From contig NZ_CP011924.1 of the NCBI RefSeq assembly GCF_000238315.3, positions 1,404,501-1,468,500 on the forward strand: DNA of 64,000 nt, read 5' to 3'. The notes below the pieces were generated by a model. It was not told the origin of the DNA. It ran no database searches and saw only the letters and a list, made by a program, of their open reading frames with translations. Positions 43,404-53,448 of the stretch are shown piece by piece (position 1 is the stretch's first letter; each line of letters starts with the position of its first letter). Origin of the DNA: Pseudoalteromonas piscicida (GTDB lineage Bacteria > Pseudomonadota > Gammaproteobacteria > Enterobacterales > Alteromonadaceae). The position numbers were made by a program, and so were the translations under genes.

Positions 43404-44375
43404 TCATTGTTTCAAAATAAATTTCTTCACCGCTTTATTATGTTCAGTCAGTGTTTTCGAAAAGTGATGTCCACCATCTCCTGATGCAACAAAGTAAAAG
43501 TATTCGGTTGTTGCTGGATTAAGTGCCGCATGGATAGCAGCACGAGACGGCATTGCAATGGGTGTCGGTGGCAAGCCATCAATTCGATAAGTGTTATATG
43601 GCGTCTTTTCACGGATATCTTCACGTTTAATATCACCATCAAAGTGCTCACCAATACCATAAATAATGGTTGGATCTGTCTGTAAACGCATGCCCTTACG
43701 TAAGCGATTGATAAAAACGGAGGCTACTTTATCTCTTTCTGCAACTACGCCCGTTTCTTTCTCAATAATCGAAGCCAAGATCAAGGCTTCATAAGGCGTG
43801 TTTAAAGGAAGATCAGGCATTCTATTTTGCCATTCCTTTTCAAGCACACTCTGCATTTTGGTATGAGCACGTTTAAGTAAGCGCAGCGCTGAGTCATTTC
43901 CATGATAGTGGTAGGTATCGGGGTACAACCACCCTTCAGCTGAACTTTGCGATATATTCAGTTGTGCTGTCAGCTTATCAATATCTTGCGTTAAGTAGGG
44001 GGCGCTGAGGAGCTTGTTTTTGACTGCCCAAATGGGCATCCCTTCAATGATTGTAAAGCTAAAGTTGTGTTGATCCCCGCGACTAATCTTGCTGATGGCA
44101 TCTAGTACAGTTAGCCCTTTAAGATCGTAAAAACCCGCTTGTAACGCGAATAATTTAGGCTCTACCTTACTATACAGTTGGTAAGGAAAGCAGCTAGATA
44201 ACGCCCCGCTACGCTGCCATAGATGACATAGCTGATTAAATGTTTGCCCAGCCTTTATCTCAACTAATGCCTCAGAGATATTAAGTGGTTCAAATTTAAC
44301 CTTATTTATTTGTTGAGATAACCACCATGACGCTGCTGCTATCAAAAATGCGACTATGATAAACAGTTTTTTCAT
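43404..44375 (-). CDS. mltG: Endolytic murein transglycosylase MltG
   Basis: A 323-residue protein with one N-terminal membrane anchor (LFIIVAFLIAAASWWLS), a LysM-like segment (VEIKAGQTFNQLCHLWQRSG) and the YceG/MltG domain. The catalytic Glu is in LASIIEKETGVVAERDKVASVFINRLRKGMRLQTDPT near residue 216, a strong family signature. MltG cuts nascent glycan strands and limits their length. It follows pabC by five bases, as in E. coli, but tmk and holB do not follow; the marC-family gene does. Confidence 0.92.
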   Translation of the reverse strand: MKKLFIIVAFLIAAASWWLSQQINKVKFEPLNISEALVEIKAGQTFNQLCHLWQRSGALSSCFPYQLYSKVEPKLFALQAGFYDLKGLTVLDAISKISRGDQHNFSFTIIEGMPIWAVKNKLLSAPYLTQDIDKLTAQLNISQSSAEGWLYPDTYHYHGNDSALRLLKRAHTKMQSVLEKEWQNRMPDLPLNTPYEALILASIIEKETGVVAERDKVASVFINRLRKGMRLQTDPTIIYGIGEHFDGDIKREDIREKTPYNTYRIDGLPPTPIAMPSRAAIHAALNPATTEYFYFVASGDGGHHFSKTLTEHNKAVKKFILKQ

Positions 44376-44380
44376 TTATA

Positions 44381-45154
44381 TTACTTCCCTAAAAATCGCC
44401 TTTTCAATTCATGTAAGTCGACGATATCGAAATGTTTATTCTCAATTCTTACTACGGGTACCAACTGCATTAAACTATTACAAATAAAGACACCATCAGC
44501 TGCTTTTAACTCGTCAAAAGCAATATTTTTGACCCTAATATCGTGCTTACTTTCAAGTGCGGTTAAAAACACACCTTTAATGCCTGAGCCACTAAGATCT
44601 GGCGTATATAGATTGTGTTCTTTAATCATGATGATATTTGCCGCTGACGCTTCAATCACCCTATCATTGATATCCGTCACAATGACATCGTCGCAAACCA
44701 ATGTCTGTGCATCTTGTTTAATAAGTACTTGTTCTAACCGATTCAGTGTCTTTAATCCGGCTAATAACGGCTGAATACCCAGTTTAACTCGGCTTAATAC
44801 GACCTCAATCCCATTCTGCTGCCAAGTTGTATAGTGTGAAGGAAAAGGTAACACCTGAATACTCACACTCAGCTGTGGCGTCTCAGGAGCTTGATAACCA
44901 CGGCCTCCTTCCCCTCGAGTGATAAGGATCTTTAGCACCGCTTCCGCTTTATCTTTAACTTGCTCTTGAACCAAAAACTCGATTTCGTCTAGTCGTAACT
45001 CAGGAAAGCCCAAGCGCTGCTGACATTCCACCAGTCGGTTTCTGTGAAGTGGCCACAAATCAACATTTCCATCACGGACTAACGCAGTGGTAAAAAAGCC
45101 ATCACCATAGGCCAATCCTCTGTCAGTGTTAGAAAAAAGTTGTTGATTATCCAC
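44381..45154 (-). CDS. pabC: Aminodeoxychorismate lyase
   Basis: A 257-residue fold-type IV PLP enzyme that releases 4-aminobenzoate for folate synthesis. Conserved parts are DRGLAYGDGFFTTALV near the N-terminus, the PLP lysine in GLKTLNRLEQVL near residue 139, and EASAANIIMI near residue 171. I chose GTG at 45154, preceded by AAGGAA six bases upstream; the longer frame to 45220 crosses the fabF terminator. Confidence 0.88.
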   Translation of the reverse strand: MDNQQLFSNTDRGLAYGDGFFTTALVRDGNVDLWPLHRNRLVECQQRLGFPELRLDEIEFLVQEQVKDKAEAVLKILITRGEGGRGYQAPETPQLSVSIQVLPFPSHYTTWQQNGIEVVLSRVKLGIQPLLAGLKTLNRLEQVLIKQDAQTLVCDDVIVTDINDRVIEASAANIIMIKEHNLYTPDLSGSGIKGVFLTALESKHDIRVKNIAFDELKAADGVFICNSLMQLVPVVRIENKHFDIVDLHELKRRFLGK

Positions 45155-45190
45155 ATCACTTTCCTTTTTAAGGGTATCCAAAACATAAAA

Positions 45191-45216
45191 AAACCCGGCA
45201 ATGCCGAGCTTTTTTA
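45191..45216 (-). terminator. Terminator after fabF
   Basis: On the minus strand a CTCGGC / GCCGGG hairpin is followed by eight T residues. pabC starts about 40 bases downstream, so it needs read-through or its own promoter. Confidence 0.75.
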
Positions 45217-45253
45217 TCATAACCTACTTTGCTATAAGATTACTAAGGCTGAT

Positions 45254-46492
45254 CTACACCTTTTTAAATAGCAACGAACCGTTTGTTCCACCGAAACCAA
45301 ACGAGTTACACAAAGTGTACTCTAGTTTCGCATCACGGGCAGTATGAGGCACATAATCTAAATCACAGCCTTCATCTGGGTTATCCAAGTTAATGGTCGG
45401 CGTTACTTTTTGGTCTTGCAGCGCAAGAATCGAAATAATAGATTCAACTGAACCCGCAGCACCAAGTAAGTGACCCATCATTGATTTAGACGAACTCACC
45501 ATTACATCTTTTGCCGCAGAACCAAACACCGACTTAACAGCATGCGTCTCTGCAACGTCACCCGCTGGAGTGGAAGTGCCGTGTGCGTTGATATAGCCAA
45601 CCTGCTCTGCATTGATCCCTGCGTCGTTCAATGCATTAACCATGGCCTGTGCAGCGCCAGCACCATTTTCTGGTGGTGATGTCATGTGGTATGCATCACC
45701 ACTCATACCAAAGCCAACTAGTTCAGCGTAGATCTTCGCACCGCGTGCTTTCGCATGCTCATACTCTTCTAGTACGATCACACCGGCTCCATCAGCTAGC
45801 ACAAAACCGTCACGGTCTTTATCCCAAGGGCGAGAAGCCGCTTGCGGATCATCGTTACGCGTAGAAAGCGCACGAGCCGCGCTAAAACCGCCCATACCAA
45901 TTGGGGTTGACGCTTTTTCAGCACCACCGGCTACCATCGCATCTGCATCGCCGTATGCAATCATACGGGCCGCATGACCAATATTATGAAGGCCAGTTGT
46001 ACATGCAGTCACAATCGAAATATTTGGACCTCTCAAGCCATGCATGATGGACAAGTGACCAGAGATCATATTGATAATGGTAGAAGGAACGTAAAACGGA
46101 GAAAGCTTGCGTGGACCGCTATTTAATAGCTTGACGTGGTTTTCTTCAATTAGCGTCAAGCCACCGATACCAGAGCCGATGGCTACACCAACTCTAGCGG
46201 CATTCTCTTCGTTAACTTCAAGACCTGAGTCTTTTAAAGCCTGTACACCTGCAGCGATACCATACTGGATGAAGACATCCATTTTTTTAGCATCTTTAGG
46301 GGAAATGTACTCAGTGACATCAAAGTCGTTAACTAAACCAGCAAACTTAGTTCCGAAACCTTCTGTGTCAAAATGCGTGATATTGCGAATGCCACTACGG
46401 CCTTCTAATAAGCCCTGCCAGGTAGATGCAACATCATTACCCAGCGGCGTCAACATACCTAAGCCAGTTACTACGACTCGACGTTTAGCCAC
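45254..46492 (-). CDS. fabF: 3-oxoacyl-[ACP] synthase II
   Basis: A 412-residue KAS II that elongates acyl-ACP with malonyl-ACP. The Cys-His-His triad is visible: Cys in [14 protein letters not shown] near residue 164, His in [11 protein letters not shown] near residue 304, and His in [12 protein letters not shown] near residue 341. GTG at 46492 was chosen because GGAGG lies five bases upstream and the protein then starts [12 protein letters not shown] like E. coli FabF. It follows acpP by 86 bases. Confidence 0.94.
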   Translation of the reverse strand: MAKRRVVVTGLGMLTPLGNDVASTWQGLLEGRSGIRNITHFDTEGFGTKFAGLVNDFDVTEYISPKDAKKMDVFIQYGIAAGVQALKDSGLEVNEENAARVGVAIGSGIGGLTLIEENHVKLLNSGPRKLSPFYVPSTIINMISGHLSIMHGLRGPNISIVTACTTGLHNIGHAARMIAYGDADAMVAGGAEKASTPIGMGGFSAARALSTRNDDPQAASRPWDKDRDGFVLADGAGVIVLEEYEHAKARGAKIYAELVGFGMSGDAYHMTSPPENGAGAAQAMVNALNDAGINAEQVGYINAHGTSTPAGDVAETHAVKSVFGSAAKDVMVSSSKSMMGHLLGAAGSVESIISILALQDQKVTPTINLDNPDEGCDLDYVPHTARDAKLEYTLCNSFGFGGTNGSLLFKKV

Positions 46493-46542
46493 GGTGTCCT
46501 CCAAAAAGGGATTATTATAATAATTGGGGGGTCTAGAAAGAG

Positions 46543-46566
46543 TTAGGGCAGCGAGTGCTGCCCTAA
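46543..46566 (-). terminator. Hairpin between acpP and fabF
   Basis: TTAGGGCAGC / GCTGCCCTAA, perfect 10-bp stem with a four-base loop, 13 bases after the acpP stop. The T tract is weak (ACTCTTTCT), so it may be a partial attenuator that lets acpP be made in excess over fabF. Confidence 0.55.
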
Positions 46567-46578
46567 TAGAAAAGCTAG

Positions 46579-46815
46579 TTACTCAGCGTGAGCAGTAACG
46601 TAGTCGATAGCTGCCTGAACAGTAGTGATTTTCTCAGCTTCTTCATCAGGGATCTCTGTATCGAACTCTTCTTCTAGCGCCATTACAAGCTCAACAGTGT
46701 CTAGAGAGTCAGCACCTAAATCATCAACGAAAGACGCTTCTGATTTAACTTCTTCTTCTTTAACACCTAGTTGTTCAACAATAATTTTCTTTACGCGTTC
46801 TTGGATGTCGCTCAT
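46579..46815 (-). CDS. acpP: Acyl carrier protein
   Basis: A 78-residue acidic protein with the phosphopantetheine site [18 protein letters not shown] (Ser37). It carries acyl intermediates in fatty-acid synthesis. Sequence and length are those of a standard bacterial ACP. It lies between fabG and fabF with hairpins on both sides, consistent with separate high expression. Confidence 0.96.
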   Translation of the reverse strand: MSDIQERVKKIIVEQLGVKEEEVKSEASFVDDLGADSLDTVELVMALEEEFDTEIPDEEAEKITTVQAAIDYVTAHAE

Positions 46816-46990
46816 TCTTCTTTCCTTTATTTAAACGCTACTGCGTTAATTTTCAGATTGCGGCGCAGTTTACGACGCATCATTCTGGGATTCAAGGATT
46901 GACCCGTACTTTTTTTCTGGTCAAACCTGTTACAAAGCTTTGGATCTTTTTATCGCCTATTTTCGCGACGATTTCAAGTACGTTGTCGAC

Positions 46991-47024
46991 AAGATCACAA
47001 AAATTTCAATTGATTTGTGATCTT
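46991..47024. repeat. Inverted repeat between fabG and acpP
   Basis: AAGATCACAA / TTGTGATCTT, perfect 10-bp arms separated by 14 AT-rich bases. It ends six bases before the fabG stop. It could be a weak terminator or a protein-binding site near the acpP promoter; the 215-base gap holds no gene. Confidence 0.55.
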
Positions 47025-47030
47025 AGCGGG

Positions 47031-47777
47031 TTAAACCATGTACATCGCACCATTTACGTGCAAAGTTTCACCAGAAACATAAGCTGCCGCATCTGATGCC
47101 AAATAAACCACGGCCGCTGCGATTTCTTCAGGCTGACCTAAACGACCTGCTGGTACATTTGCCAAAGTCGCTGCTTTTTGCTCATCAGTTAGCTCATCCG
47201 TCATGTCTGTCTGAATAAAGCCAGGTGCTACAGTATTTACCGTAATACCACGAGATGCAACCTCACGCGCCAATGATTTTGTAAAACCAATTACACCCGC
47301 TTTTGCAGCAGTATAGTTAGCTTGACCCGCATTACCCATAGTGCCCACTACTGAGCCAATGTTAATGATACGGCCATTTTTCTTCTTCATCATTGGACGA
47401 AGTACCGCTTTTGATAAGCGGAAAATGGATGACAAGTTAGTATCGATGATGTCATCCCACTCTTGATCTTTCATGCGCATCAGCAAGTTATCGCGTGTGA
47501 TACCAGCATTGTTTACCAACACATCAATATCACCTAAATCTGCTTTGATTGCATCCAAAGTTGCTGTGATTGAGTCGGCATCTGTCACGTTTAGCGCATA
47601 ACCTTTACCATTTTCGCCTAGATACTCTGAGATACGCTCTGCACCAGACTCACTCGTTGCTGTACCCGCAACTTTTGCACCTTGCGCTACTAAGGCGTTA
47701 GCGATTGCTTTACCAATACCACGGCTAGCACCCGTTACTAGTACTACTTTTCCTTCTAAAGAAAATAAATTACTCAT
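47031..47777 (-). CDS. fabG: 3-oxoacyl-[ACP] reductase
   Basis: A 248-residue SDR that reduces 3-oxoacyl-ACP with NADPH. Motifs are TGASRGIGKAIA near residue 15, NNAGITRDNLLMRM near residue 88, the catalytic Ser in INIGSVVGTMG near residue 140 and YTAAKAG near residue 153. ATG 47777 matches the family start; the extension to 47807 overlaps the end of fabD. Confidence 0.95.
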   Translation of the reverse strand: MSNLFSLEGKVVLVTGASRGIGKAIANALVAQGAKVAGTATSESGAERISEYLGENGKGYALNVTDADSITATLDAIKADLGDIDVLVNNAGITRDNLLMRMKDQEWDDIIDTNLSSIFRLSKAVLRPMMKKKNGRIINIGSVVGTMGNAGQANYTAAKAGVIGFTKSLAREVASRGITVNTVAPGFIQTDMTDELTDEQKAATLANVPAGRLGQPEEIAAAVVYLASDAAAYVSGETLHVNGAMYMV

Positions 47778-47790
47778 AATGCTCTCGTTA

Positions 47791-48717
47791 TTATTCTGCT
47801 GCAGCAATGGCAGCTAAATCATTTACCGACACACACGACACTGAGCGGTCGATGCGTTTCACAAGACCCGAAATCACTTTACCAGGGCCGAACTCAAAAG
47901 TTGTTGTAACACCTTCTTTCGCAACCGCTTGTACAGTTTCAGTCCATCTTACTGGACTATAAAGCTGACGAATAAGCGCATCTTTTATTGCTGCAGCATC
48001 TTTTGCAACAGCAACGTCAACATTGTTAATCACATCAAACTTTGGCTCTGAAAATGCAAGTGCTTCAAGATCTTTGGCTAATTTATCAGCCGCAGGTTTC
48101 ATTAATGCACAATGAGATGGAACGCTGACTGCAAGCGGTAATGCGCGCTTAGCTCCTGCTTCTTTACACGCTTCAGAAGCTCGATTTACTGCTTCAACGT
48201 GACCCGCAATCACCACTTGACCTGGTGAGTTGTAGTTTACCGGCGAAACAACGTCGCCCTGTGCAGATTCGGCACAAACTTTAGCAATCACGTCATCATC
48301 TAAACCAATAATTGCCGCCATTGAACCCGTACCAGCGGGAACCGCTTCTTGCATGTATAAACCACGTTTTTCAACTAACTTAACGGCATCTGCAAGTGTT
48401 AATACTTCTGCACATACCAATGCAGAGTACTCACCTAGACTATGGCCAGCTAGTGTCAGTTCAGCTTCAACACCTTTATCTTGCCACGCTCTAAAGATAG
48501 CAACACTTGCGGTTAATAATGCCGGTTGAGTACGGTGCGTTTGGTTTAATTCTTCTTCAGGACCGTTTAGCACAAGTTCGGCTAAATCGTAGCCTAGTGC
48601 TTCTGACGCTTCAGCGAAAGTCGCTTTAACGATATCAGAAGATGCTAATAATTCAGATAACATGCCCACGCTTTGTGAGCCCTGTCCTGGGAAAAATAAT
48701 GCGATTTTTTGTGACAT
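47791..48717 (-). CDS. fabD: Malonyl-CoA:ACP transacylase
   Basis: A 308-residue FabD with the glutamine loop FFPGQGSQ at residue 8, the nucleophile Ser in GHSLGEYSALV near residue 92, and the catalytic His in SVPSHCALM near residue 200. It loads malonate onto ACP. It is 53 bases after plsX; a fabH gene, usual at this place, is absent. Confidence 0.95.
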   Translation of the reverse strand: MSQKIALFFPGQGSQSVGMLSELLASSDIVKATFAEASEALGYDLAELVLNGPEEELNQTHRTQPALLTASVAIFRAWQDKGVEAELTLAGHSLGEYSALVCAEVLTLADAVKLVEKRGLYMQEAVPAGTGSMAAIIGLDDDVIAKVCAESAQGDVVSPVNYNSPGQVVIAGHVEAVNRASEACKEAGAKRALPLAVSVPSHCALMKPAADKLAKDLEALAFSEPKFDVINNVDVAVAKDAAAIKDALIRQLYSPVRWTETVQAVAKEGVTTTFEFGPGKVISGLVKRIDRSVSCVSVNDLAAIAAAE

Positions 48718-48770
48718 ATTGTGCTCTTATTTTCTCTGTTGTCGCCACGTCCTCATGTCACTTAGCAGTG

Positions 48771-49817
48771 TTAGGGATGCGGACCTGACGGTTGTTTTTC
48801 TGTGTCGACCTGAGCAAACACCGCTTGGATCTTTTCAGGGATCTTGCGTTGTACTTCTTGCGCAGCTTCTTCAATCGCGGCTAAAAATGCCTTCGTTGTG
48901 GCATTTCCGTGACTTTTCACAACAATACCGCGCAATCCTACCAGACTTGCGCCGTTATACTGGTCGGGGTTCACCCTTCTATACAATTTTTTTATAACGG
49001 GTCGAAGTAAAAAGGCCAACGCTTTATAAAAAAAGTGCTTTTTTAACGCTTTGCTAAACTTATGCATGATGAGTTTGGCAATCCCTTCACAGGTTTTCAA
49101 GGCGACGTTGCCGACAAATCCCTCACATACAATTACATCGGCTTTGCCAGAGAACATATCGCTCCCCTCACAATAGCCTTGATAATTAATAACAGATGAG
49201 GATTTCATTAATTTTGCAGCTTGCTTGATACCATCATGGCCTTTGATTTCTTCAGAGCCAATGTTTAACAAACACACTTTAGGTGAAGGAATATTTAAAG
49301 CCTCTCCAGCTACGATTGAGCCCATAATACCAAACTGATAGAGGGTTTCAGGATCACAATGCACATTCGCACCAAGATCAAGCAAATAAACGGGCTGCTT
49401 TTTCTCTGTTGGAACGGCTGAAATTAATGCGGGACGCTTGATGCCAGGCAACATTTTTAACACATAGTGGGCCATAAAAAAGAGCGCACCTGTATTTCCT
49501 GAACTAACACAAGCCTGCGCTTCGCCAGATTTCACCAAATCAAGCGCAATACGCATTGAGGACTGCTTTTTATTTCTAAGTGCAGAGGCAGGTTCACAAC
49601 CGTTAGTGACGACTTCTTTACAGTGTTTAATTTTGAGTCTTGGATGATCCAGCATATTTGCTTTAGTCAAAGCACTTTCAATAACTTGCTGATTACCACA
49701 GAGGATTAAATTTAGATTTGGGTGCTTAAGCACAGCAGCGATAGCTGCGGGGATAGATGAACGGGGGCCGTAATCGCCCCCCATCATATCTAACGCAATG
49801 GTTAGATCGGTCAGCAT
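48771..49817 (-). CDS. plsX: Phosphate acyltransferase PlsX
   Basis: A 348-residue PlsX that makes acyl-phosphate from acyl-ACP for phospholipid synthesis. Conserved parts are [18 protein letters not shown] near residue 8, [17 protein letters not shown] near residue 104, and [19 protein letters not shown] near residue 227. It follows rpmF by 11 bases in the usual yceD-rpmF-plsX order. Confidence 0.94.
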   Translation of the reverse strand: MLTDLTIALDMMGGDYGPRSSIPAAIAAVLKHPNLNLILCGNQQVIESALTKANMLDHPRLKIKHCKEVVTNGCEPASALRNKKQSSMRIALDLVKSGEAQACVSSGNTGALFFMAHYVLKMLPGIKRPALISAVPTEKKQPVYLLDLGANVHCDPETLYQFGIMGSIVAGEALNIPSPKVCLLNIGSEEIKGHDGIKQAAKLMKSSSVINYQGYCEGSDMFSGKADVIVCEGFVGNVALKTCEGIAKLIMHKFSKALKKHFFYKALAFLLRPVIKKLYRRVNPDQYNGASLVGLRGIVVKSHGNATTKAFLAAIEEAAQEVQRKIPEKIQAVFAQVDTEKQPSGPHP

Positions 49818-49828
49818 AAAGTAATCTC

Positions 49829-49999
49829 TTACTTAGAAATTACTTTAACGCCTTTGTAGTAACCGTCAGCAGTCACGTGGTGACGACGATGAGTCTCGCC
49901 AGAAACCTGATCTACAGTTAGAGCTGGTCCACTGATCGCATCGTGTGAACGACGCATACCACGACGTGCGCGTGACTTCTTGCTTTTTTGTACCGCCAT
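49829..49999 (-). CDS. rpmF: 50S ribosomal protein L32
   Basis: A 56-residue basic protein, [20 protein letters not shown]..., ending [11 protein letters not shown], matching L32. It lies between yceD and plsX, its conserved place. The zinc-binding Cys residues found in some L32 proteins are absent, as in E. coli. Confidence 0.94.
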   Translation of the reverse strand: MAVQKSKKSRARRGMRRSHDAISGPALTVDQVSGETHRRHHVTADGYYKGVKVISK

Positions 50000-50009
50000 T
50001 AGCCTTCTC

Positions 50010-50534
50010 CTAAGAATCTTTCTTAAGTTGTTTCAAAATTTCAAATGGATTTGGTTTGCTATCTTCTGCTTCAATTTCACCAAAGCTCTTTGGCTTATCA
50101 GAATAAGAGCATAGTGCTTCATCATGCGTCGGGACTATCGGAATTGCGAGTAATAGTTCATCTTCGACGATCTGTCTTAGATTAACCTCACCCTCTTCAT
50201 CCAGTTCCAACACATCATAACGCTCGGGAAGATCATCCGACTCTGCACCTAATCCGACTGGCGAATACGCAAAGTCTTGTTCCAAATCCAACCCTAATTC
50301 ATCATTACAACGCTGACATACAACAGTTAGATGGGCTCGGACTTTGCCTTGCACAACAACCAAACCTTGTTCGTCGATGTTGAAATGAATGTCTACCGCT
50401 ATTTCACTATTTTGATCACGCACAACTTGCTGCAATCGAGAAAGTTCTTCAAGCATTACAACACCGTCATAAGATGCTCGACGTTGCGCTGCTCTGCATG
50501 GATCAATAGTGATGGGAATTTTCACCTTTTGCAT
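50010..50534 (-). CDS. yceD: YceD (DUF177), 23S rRNA accumulation protein
   Basis: A 174-residue acidic protein of the YceD family, with the paired Cys [18 protein letters not shown] near residue 72 and [27 protein letters not shown] near residue 114. YceD is linked to 23S rRNA processing or accumulation. The gene precedes rpmF by ten bases and is the first gene of the leftward cluster. Confidence 0.9.
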   Translation of the reverse strand: MQKVKIPITIDPCRAAQRRASYDGVVMLEELSRLQQVVRDQNSEIAVDIHFNIDEQGLVVVQGKVRAHLTVVCQRCNDELGLDLEQDFAYSPVGLGAESDDLPERYDVLELDEEGEVNLRQIVEDELLLAIPIVPTHDEALCSYSDKPKSFGEIEAEDSKPNPFEILKQLKKDS

Positions 50535-50653
50535 AGGGGCTGCATCATATAGATAGTTACTGTGTTAGTCAAAGTAAAAATACACTTTCCCTTTGTTTTT
50601 CGCGTTATTGCGCATTATCCTGTTGGCAATGTTGTCACAAATATAAAAATCTC

Positions 50654-51256
50654 ATGAAAACGCCCCTTATTCTAGCCTCAAGTTCGCCATTTAGGCAGTC
50701 AATTTTGAAAAAATTAATGCTTCCTTTTGCATCTTTTTCACCGGATGTAGACGAGCAAGCACTCGAAGGTGAATCAGCACAGCAACTTGTTGGACGATTG
50801 AGCGAATCAAAAGCCAAAGCAGCAATAGCAAAATATCAACAAGGTGTGGTGATTGGTTCAGACCAAGTTGCGCTATTCAACGGTGAGATCCTAGGAAAGC
50901 CACATAATAAAGAAAACGCGATTAAGCAACTAAGCCTATTTAGCAATAATCGCGTGACTTTTTTGACTGGTTTAACCGTTTTCGACATAGAAAGCGGCAA
51001 AACGGTCACTGAAGTGGTACCGTTTCATGTTTACTTTCGCCAACTTACCCAAACACAGATCAGTAACTATTGTGATGCGGAAACACCTTACGACTGTGCT
51101 GGAAGCTTTAAAAGCGAAGGATTAGGGATCTGTCTGTTTGATAAGCTTGAAGGAGAAGACCCCAATACCCTGATTGGCCTTCCCCTTATTCAACTCACTA
51201 AAGCACTGCTCACGTTTGGTATTGATGTGCTCGCCGAGCAATCAGGCCAACAATAG
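50654..51256 (+). CDS. yceF: Maf-family 7-methyl-GTP pyrophosphatase YceF
   Basis: A 200-residue Maf-like nucleotide pyrophosphatase, with the N-terminal PLILASSSPFRQSILKKL motif and GSDQVALFNGEILGKPHNKENA near residue 68. It also has ETPYDCAGSFKSEGLGICLF near residue 142, typical of the YceF group that hydrolyses m7GTP. It is divergent from yceD as in other gammaproteobacteria. The end overlaps the convergent HAD gene by 15 bases. Confidence 0.9.
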   Translation: MKTPLILASSSPFRQSILKKLMLPFASFSPDVDEQALEGESAQQLVGRLSESKAKAAIAKYQQGVVIGSDQVALFNGEILGKPHNKENAIKQLSLFSNNRVTFLTGLTVFDIESGKTVTEVVPFHVYFRQLTQTQISNYCDAETPYDCAGSFKSEGLGICLFDKLEGEDPNTLIGLPLIQLTKALLTFGIDVLAEQSGQQ

Positions 51257-51886
51257 GTTAGACAAGTCATGATAGTTATCGCAAATATGGGCAGCCGACG
51301 TTTGCGATAGCTGCTCTCTTGTTGCAACACCCATAGTGACGCCGATCGCGTCAATGCCTGCATTTTTCGCTAAATTCATATCAATAATCGTATCGCCTAT
51401 CATGACAGCCTCTGTAGCTTCCACATTTAGTTCAGCCAAAATCTGAAGCAACATATCGGGATGCGGTTTAGACTCCGCCTCACATGCTGTCCGTGTCGTA
51501 ACGAAAATATCACTCAACCCGCTTTCTGCCATCAGGCGGTCAAGTCCTATTCGGCTTTTTCCTGTTGCAACCGCAACTTTGATACCACTGCCATGTAATT
51601 GCTTTAAAAGCGTTTTAGCGCCTTCAAATAGAGGCGCTGGGGTTTTGTCTTGATGCTTATAGATATATTTATAAGCCGCAATTAAAGACGCTAATTTGTC
51701 TTCATGATTTGGAAAAAGTGTCAGTATCGCTTTATCGAGAGACAGGCCGATAATACTTTTCGCCGCTTCGTTACTGACGGGTGCAATTCCACAAGATTCA
51801 GCAGCCAAATGAATGGTATTTACGATTTTTGGCACAGAGTCCATGACGGTGCCATCCCAGTCGAAAATCACACACTTGTACTGCAT
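51242..51886 (-). CDS. HAD-IA family hydrolase (Gph-like)
   Basis: A 214-residue HAD phosphatase. The nucleophile motif is FDWDGTVMDS at residue 8, motif II is VAVATGKS near residue 103, and motif III/IV is KPHPDMLL and MIGDTIIDMNLA near residue 168. It is similar to the protein encoded beside rluC in other species, related to phosphoglycolate phosphatase. Its substrate is not known. It begins one base after the rluC stop. Confidence 0.87.
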   Translation of the reverse strand: MQYKCVIFDWDGTVMDSVPKIVNTIHLAAESCGIAPVSNEAAKSIIGLSLDKAILTLFPNHEDKLASLIAAYKYIYKHQDKTPAPLFEGAKTLLKQLHGSGIKVAVATGKSRIGLDRLMAESGLSDIFVTTRTACEAESKPHPDMLLQILAELNVEATEAVMIGDTIIDMNLAKNAGIDAIGVTMGVATREQLSQTSAAHICDNYHDLSNLLLA

Positions 51887-51887
51887 G

Positions 51888-52838
51888 TTACTTCCTTAAT
51901 TTAACTAAGCATGCTTCCAAAGCCCCATCCAATGGTGCCTCTACATGGTGTGTCGTTTCTGTTTTCGGGTGCATAAATCTGAGTTCTTTAGCATGCAAAA
52001 ACAGCCTATTTAATCCCACTTCACGCATTTTGGCATCAAACACCTGATCGCCATACTTATCATCACACGCAATCGGATGTCCTTTACATTGAGTATGCAC
52101 TCGGATCTGGTGCGTTCTACCTGTTACTGGTGACGCCTGCACTAAAGTTGCGGACTCAAAACGCTCGACGACTCTAAAACGAGTATGAGAAGGCTTGCCT
52201 TGCTCATGATCCACTCGCACCACTCGCTCACCTGACTTTAAGGTATTTTTACGTAGCGGTTCGGTGACATTTTTATGTTTGGCATCCCATTGCCCTGAAA
52301 CCAGCGCAAGGTAATTTTTCTCCATGGTCTTTTCTCTTAGCTGCTCATGAAGTCCTTTAAGCACAGCGCGGCGCTTTGAAATCAACAAACAACCCGACGT
52401 GTCGCGGTCCAAACGGTGCACCAACTCCAAGCTTTGCTCTTGTGGGCGTAATGCTCTTAATGCTTCAATTAAGCCATAGCTTAAGCCGCTGCCACCATGT
52501 ACCGCCATACCGGCTGGCTTATTTATAACTATCAGATACTTATCTTCATAAAGAATGGCATCTTCTAGGTTTGCGACTTTATCTAGGTTTTTAGGCACAA
52601 ACTCTGTTTTCTCTGCAACACGCACAGGTGGGATACGGATTTCATCATTGATCTGTAGTTTATATACAGGCTTCACCCGCTTTTTATTTACGCGCACTTC
52701 CCCTTTGCGAAGAATTTTATATACGGCGCTTTTTGGCACCCCTTTCAAATGCGTAACTAAAAAGTTATCGATCCTTTGACCTTCTTGGTCTTCAGTCACG
52801 GTAACGAAGCTAACTTGTAATGCGGGTTTCTCTGACAT
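51888..52838 (-). CDS. rluC: 23S rRNA pseudouridine synthase RluC
   Basis: A 316-residue RluA-family synthase. An N-terminal S4 domain (RIDNFLVTHLKGVPKSAVYKILRKGEVRVNKKR) precedes the catalytic HRLDRDTSGCLLI motif near residue 141 (catalytic Asp) and the VTGRTHQIRVH motif near residue 238. It modifies U955, U2504 and U2580 in E. coli 23S rRNA. It is divergent from rne, as in E. coli. Confidence 0.93.
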   Translation of the reverse strand: MSEKPALQVSFVTVTEDQEGQRIDNFLVTHLKGVPKSAVYKILRKGEVRVNKKRVKPVYKLQINDEIRIPPVRVAEKTEFVPKNLDKVANLEDAILYEDKYLIVINKPAGMAVHGGSGLSYGLIEALRALRPQEQSLELVHRLDRDTSGCLLISKRRAVLKGLHEQLREKTMEKNYLALVSGQWDAKHKNVTEPLRKNTLKSGERVVRVDHEQGKPSHTRFRVVERFESATLVQASPVTGRTHQIRVHTQCKGHPIACDDKYGDQVFDAKMREVGLNRLFLHAKELRFMHPKTETTHHVEAPLDGALEACLVKLRK

Positions 52839-52910
52839 TGCCTAATCACTGATTTGAGTAATAATTTAGTTGCTATCTCGACATTATTAGTGGGATAATC
52901 AGGCCGCAAA

Positions 52911-52939
52911 TTTTTGCGAGGTGCTTTTTATCGCAAAAA
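52911..52939. repeat. Inverted repeat in the rne-rluC intergenic region
   Basis: TTTTTGCGA / TCGCAAAAA, perfect 9-bp arms around 11 bases. It is about 70 bases from the rluC start, in the 610-base gap before rne. It could be a leader hairpin or protein site; no gene is seen in this stretch. Confidence 0.55.
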
Positions 52940-53330
52940 CAATGTCGTGATGCACATCTTGGATGGCAGATCATACAGATTAGAGCTAATATTTCCAAAG
53001 CTTTTATCATGCATCTAAGATAAACACGTGCGAACAGTCAGTGCGAAGCGCGTAATATTTCGTTTAATGACTGGACACGATGAACAAACCAAAAAGCAAG
53101 AAATTAAAATTTGTCTGATACGTTTACCACAGTTGCAGTAATACCCGTGCATAGCAGGCCGCAACTCGTGAATAATCACAAAGCAATCAAGTCAAAAGAT
53201 GGTGATAGCCAAGCTTGGCAAACCAAGCTCAACTTACCCCGTGCATGACTACTTTGTGAAACGAATAAACGTGCAAAAAGCGAACGATGGATCAGTGATT
53301 TTACCCTGATTTAAAGCGGAAACTGTGAAT

Positions 53331-53448
53331 ATGTTCCCTTTCCCCCAGTCGTGAGACTGCATCATTTAATAGGAACATCCAAGGCGTAGCACGCTGTCGC
53401 TGGCAAGACGTATCAGGCGCTGTAAATAATTAAGTAGAGAATTACAAT
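53331..53448 (+). promoter_or_regulatory. Structured rne leader (candidate autoregulatory element)
   Basis: ATGTTCC (53331) pairs with GGAACAT (53372), enclosing CAGTC-GTGA-GACTG; more pairing is possible in the GC-rich stretch 53382-53422. In enterics the rne 5' UTR carries hairpins through which RNase E cuts its own mRNA. The position and the long 610-base leader agree with such an element, but homology to the E. coli hairpins was not tested. Confidence 0.5.
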
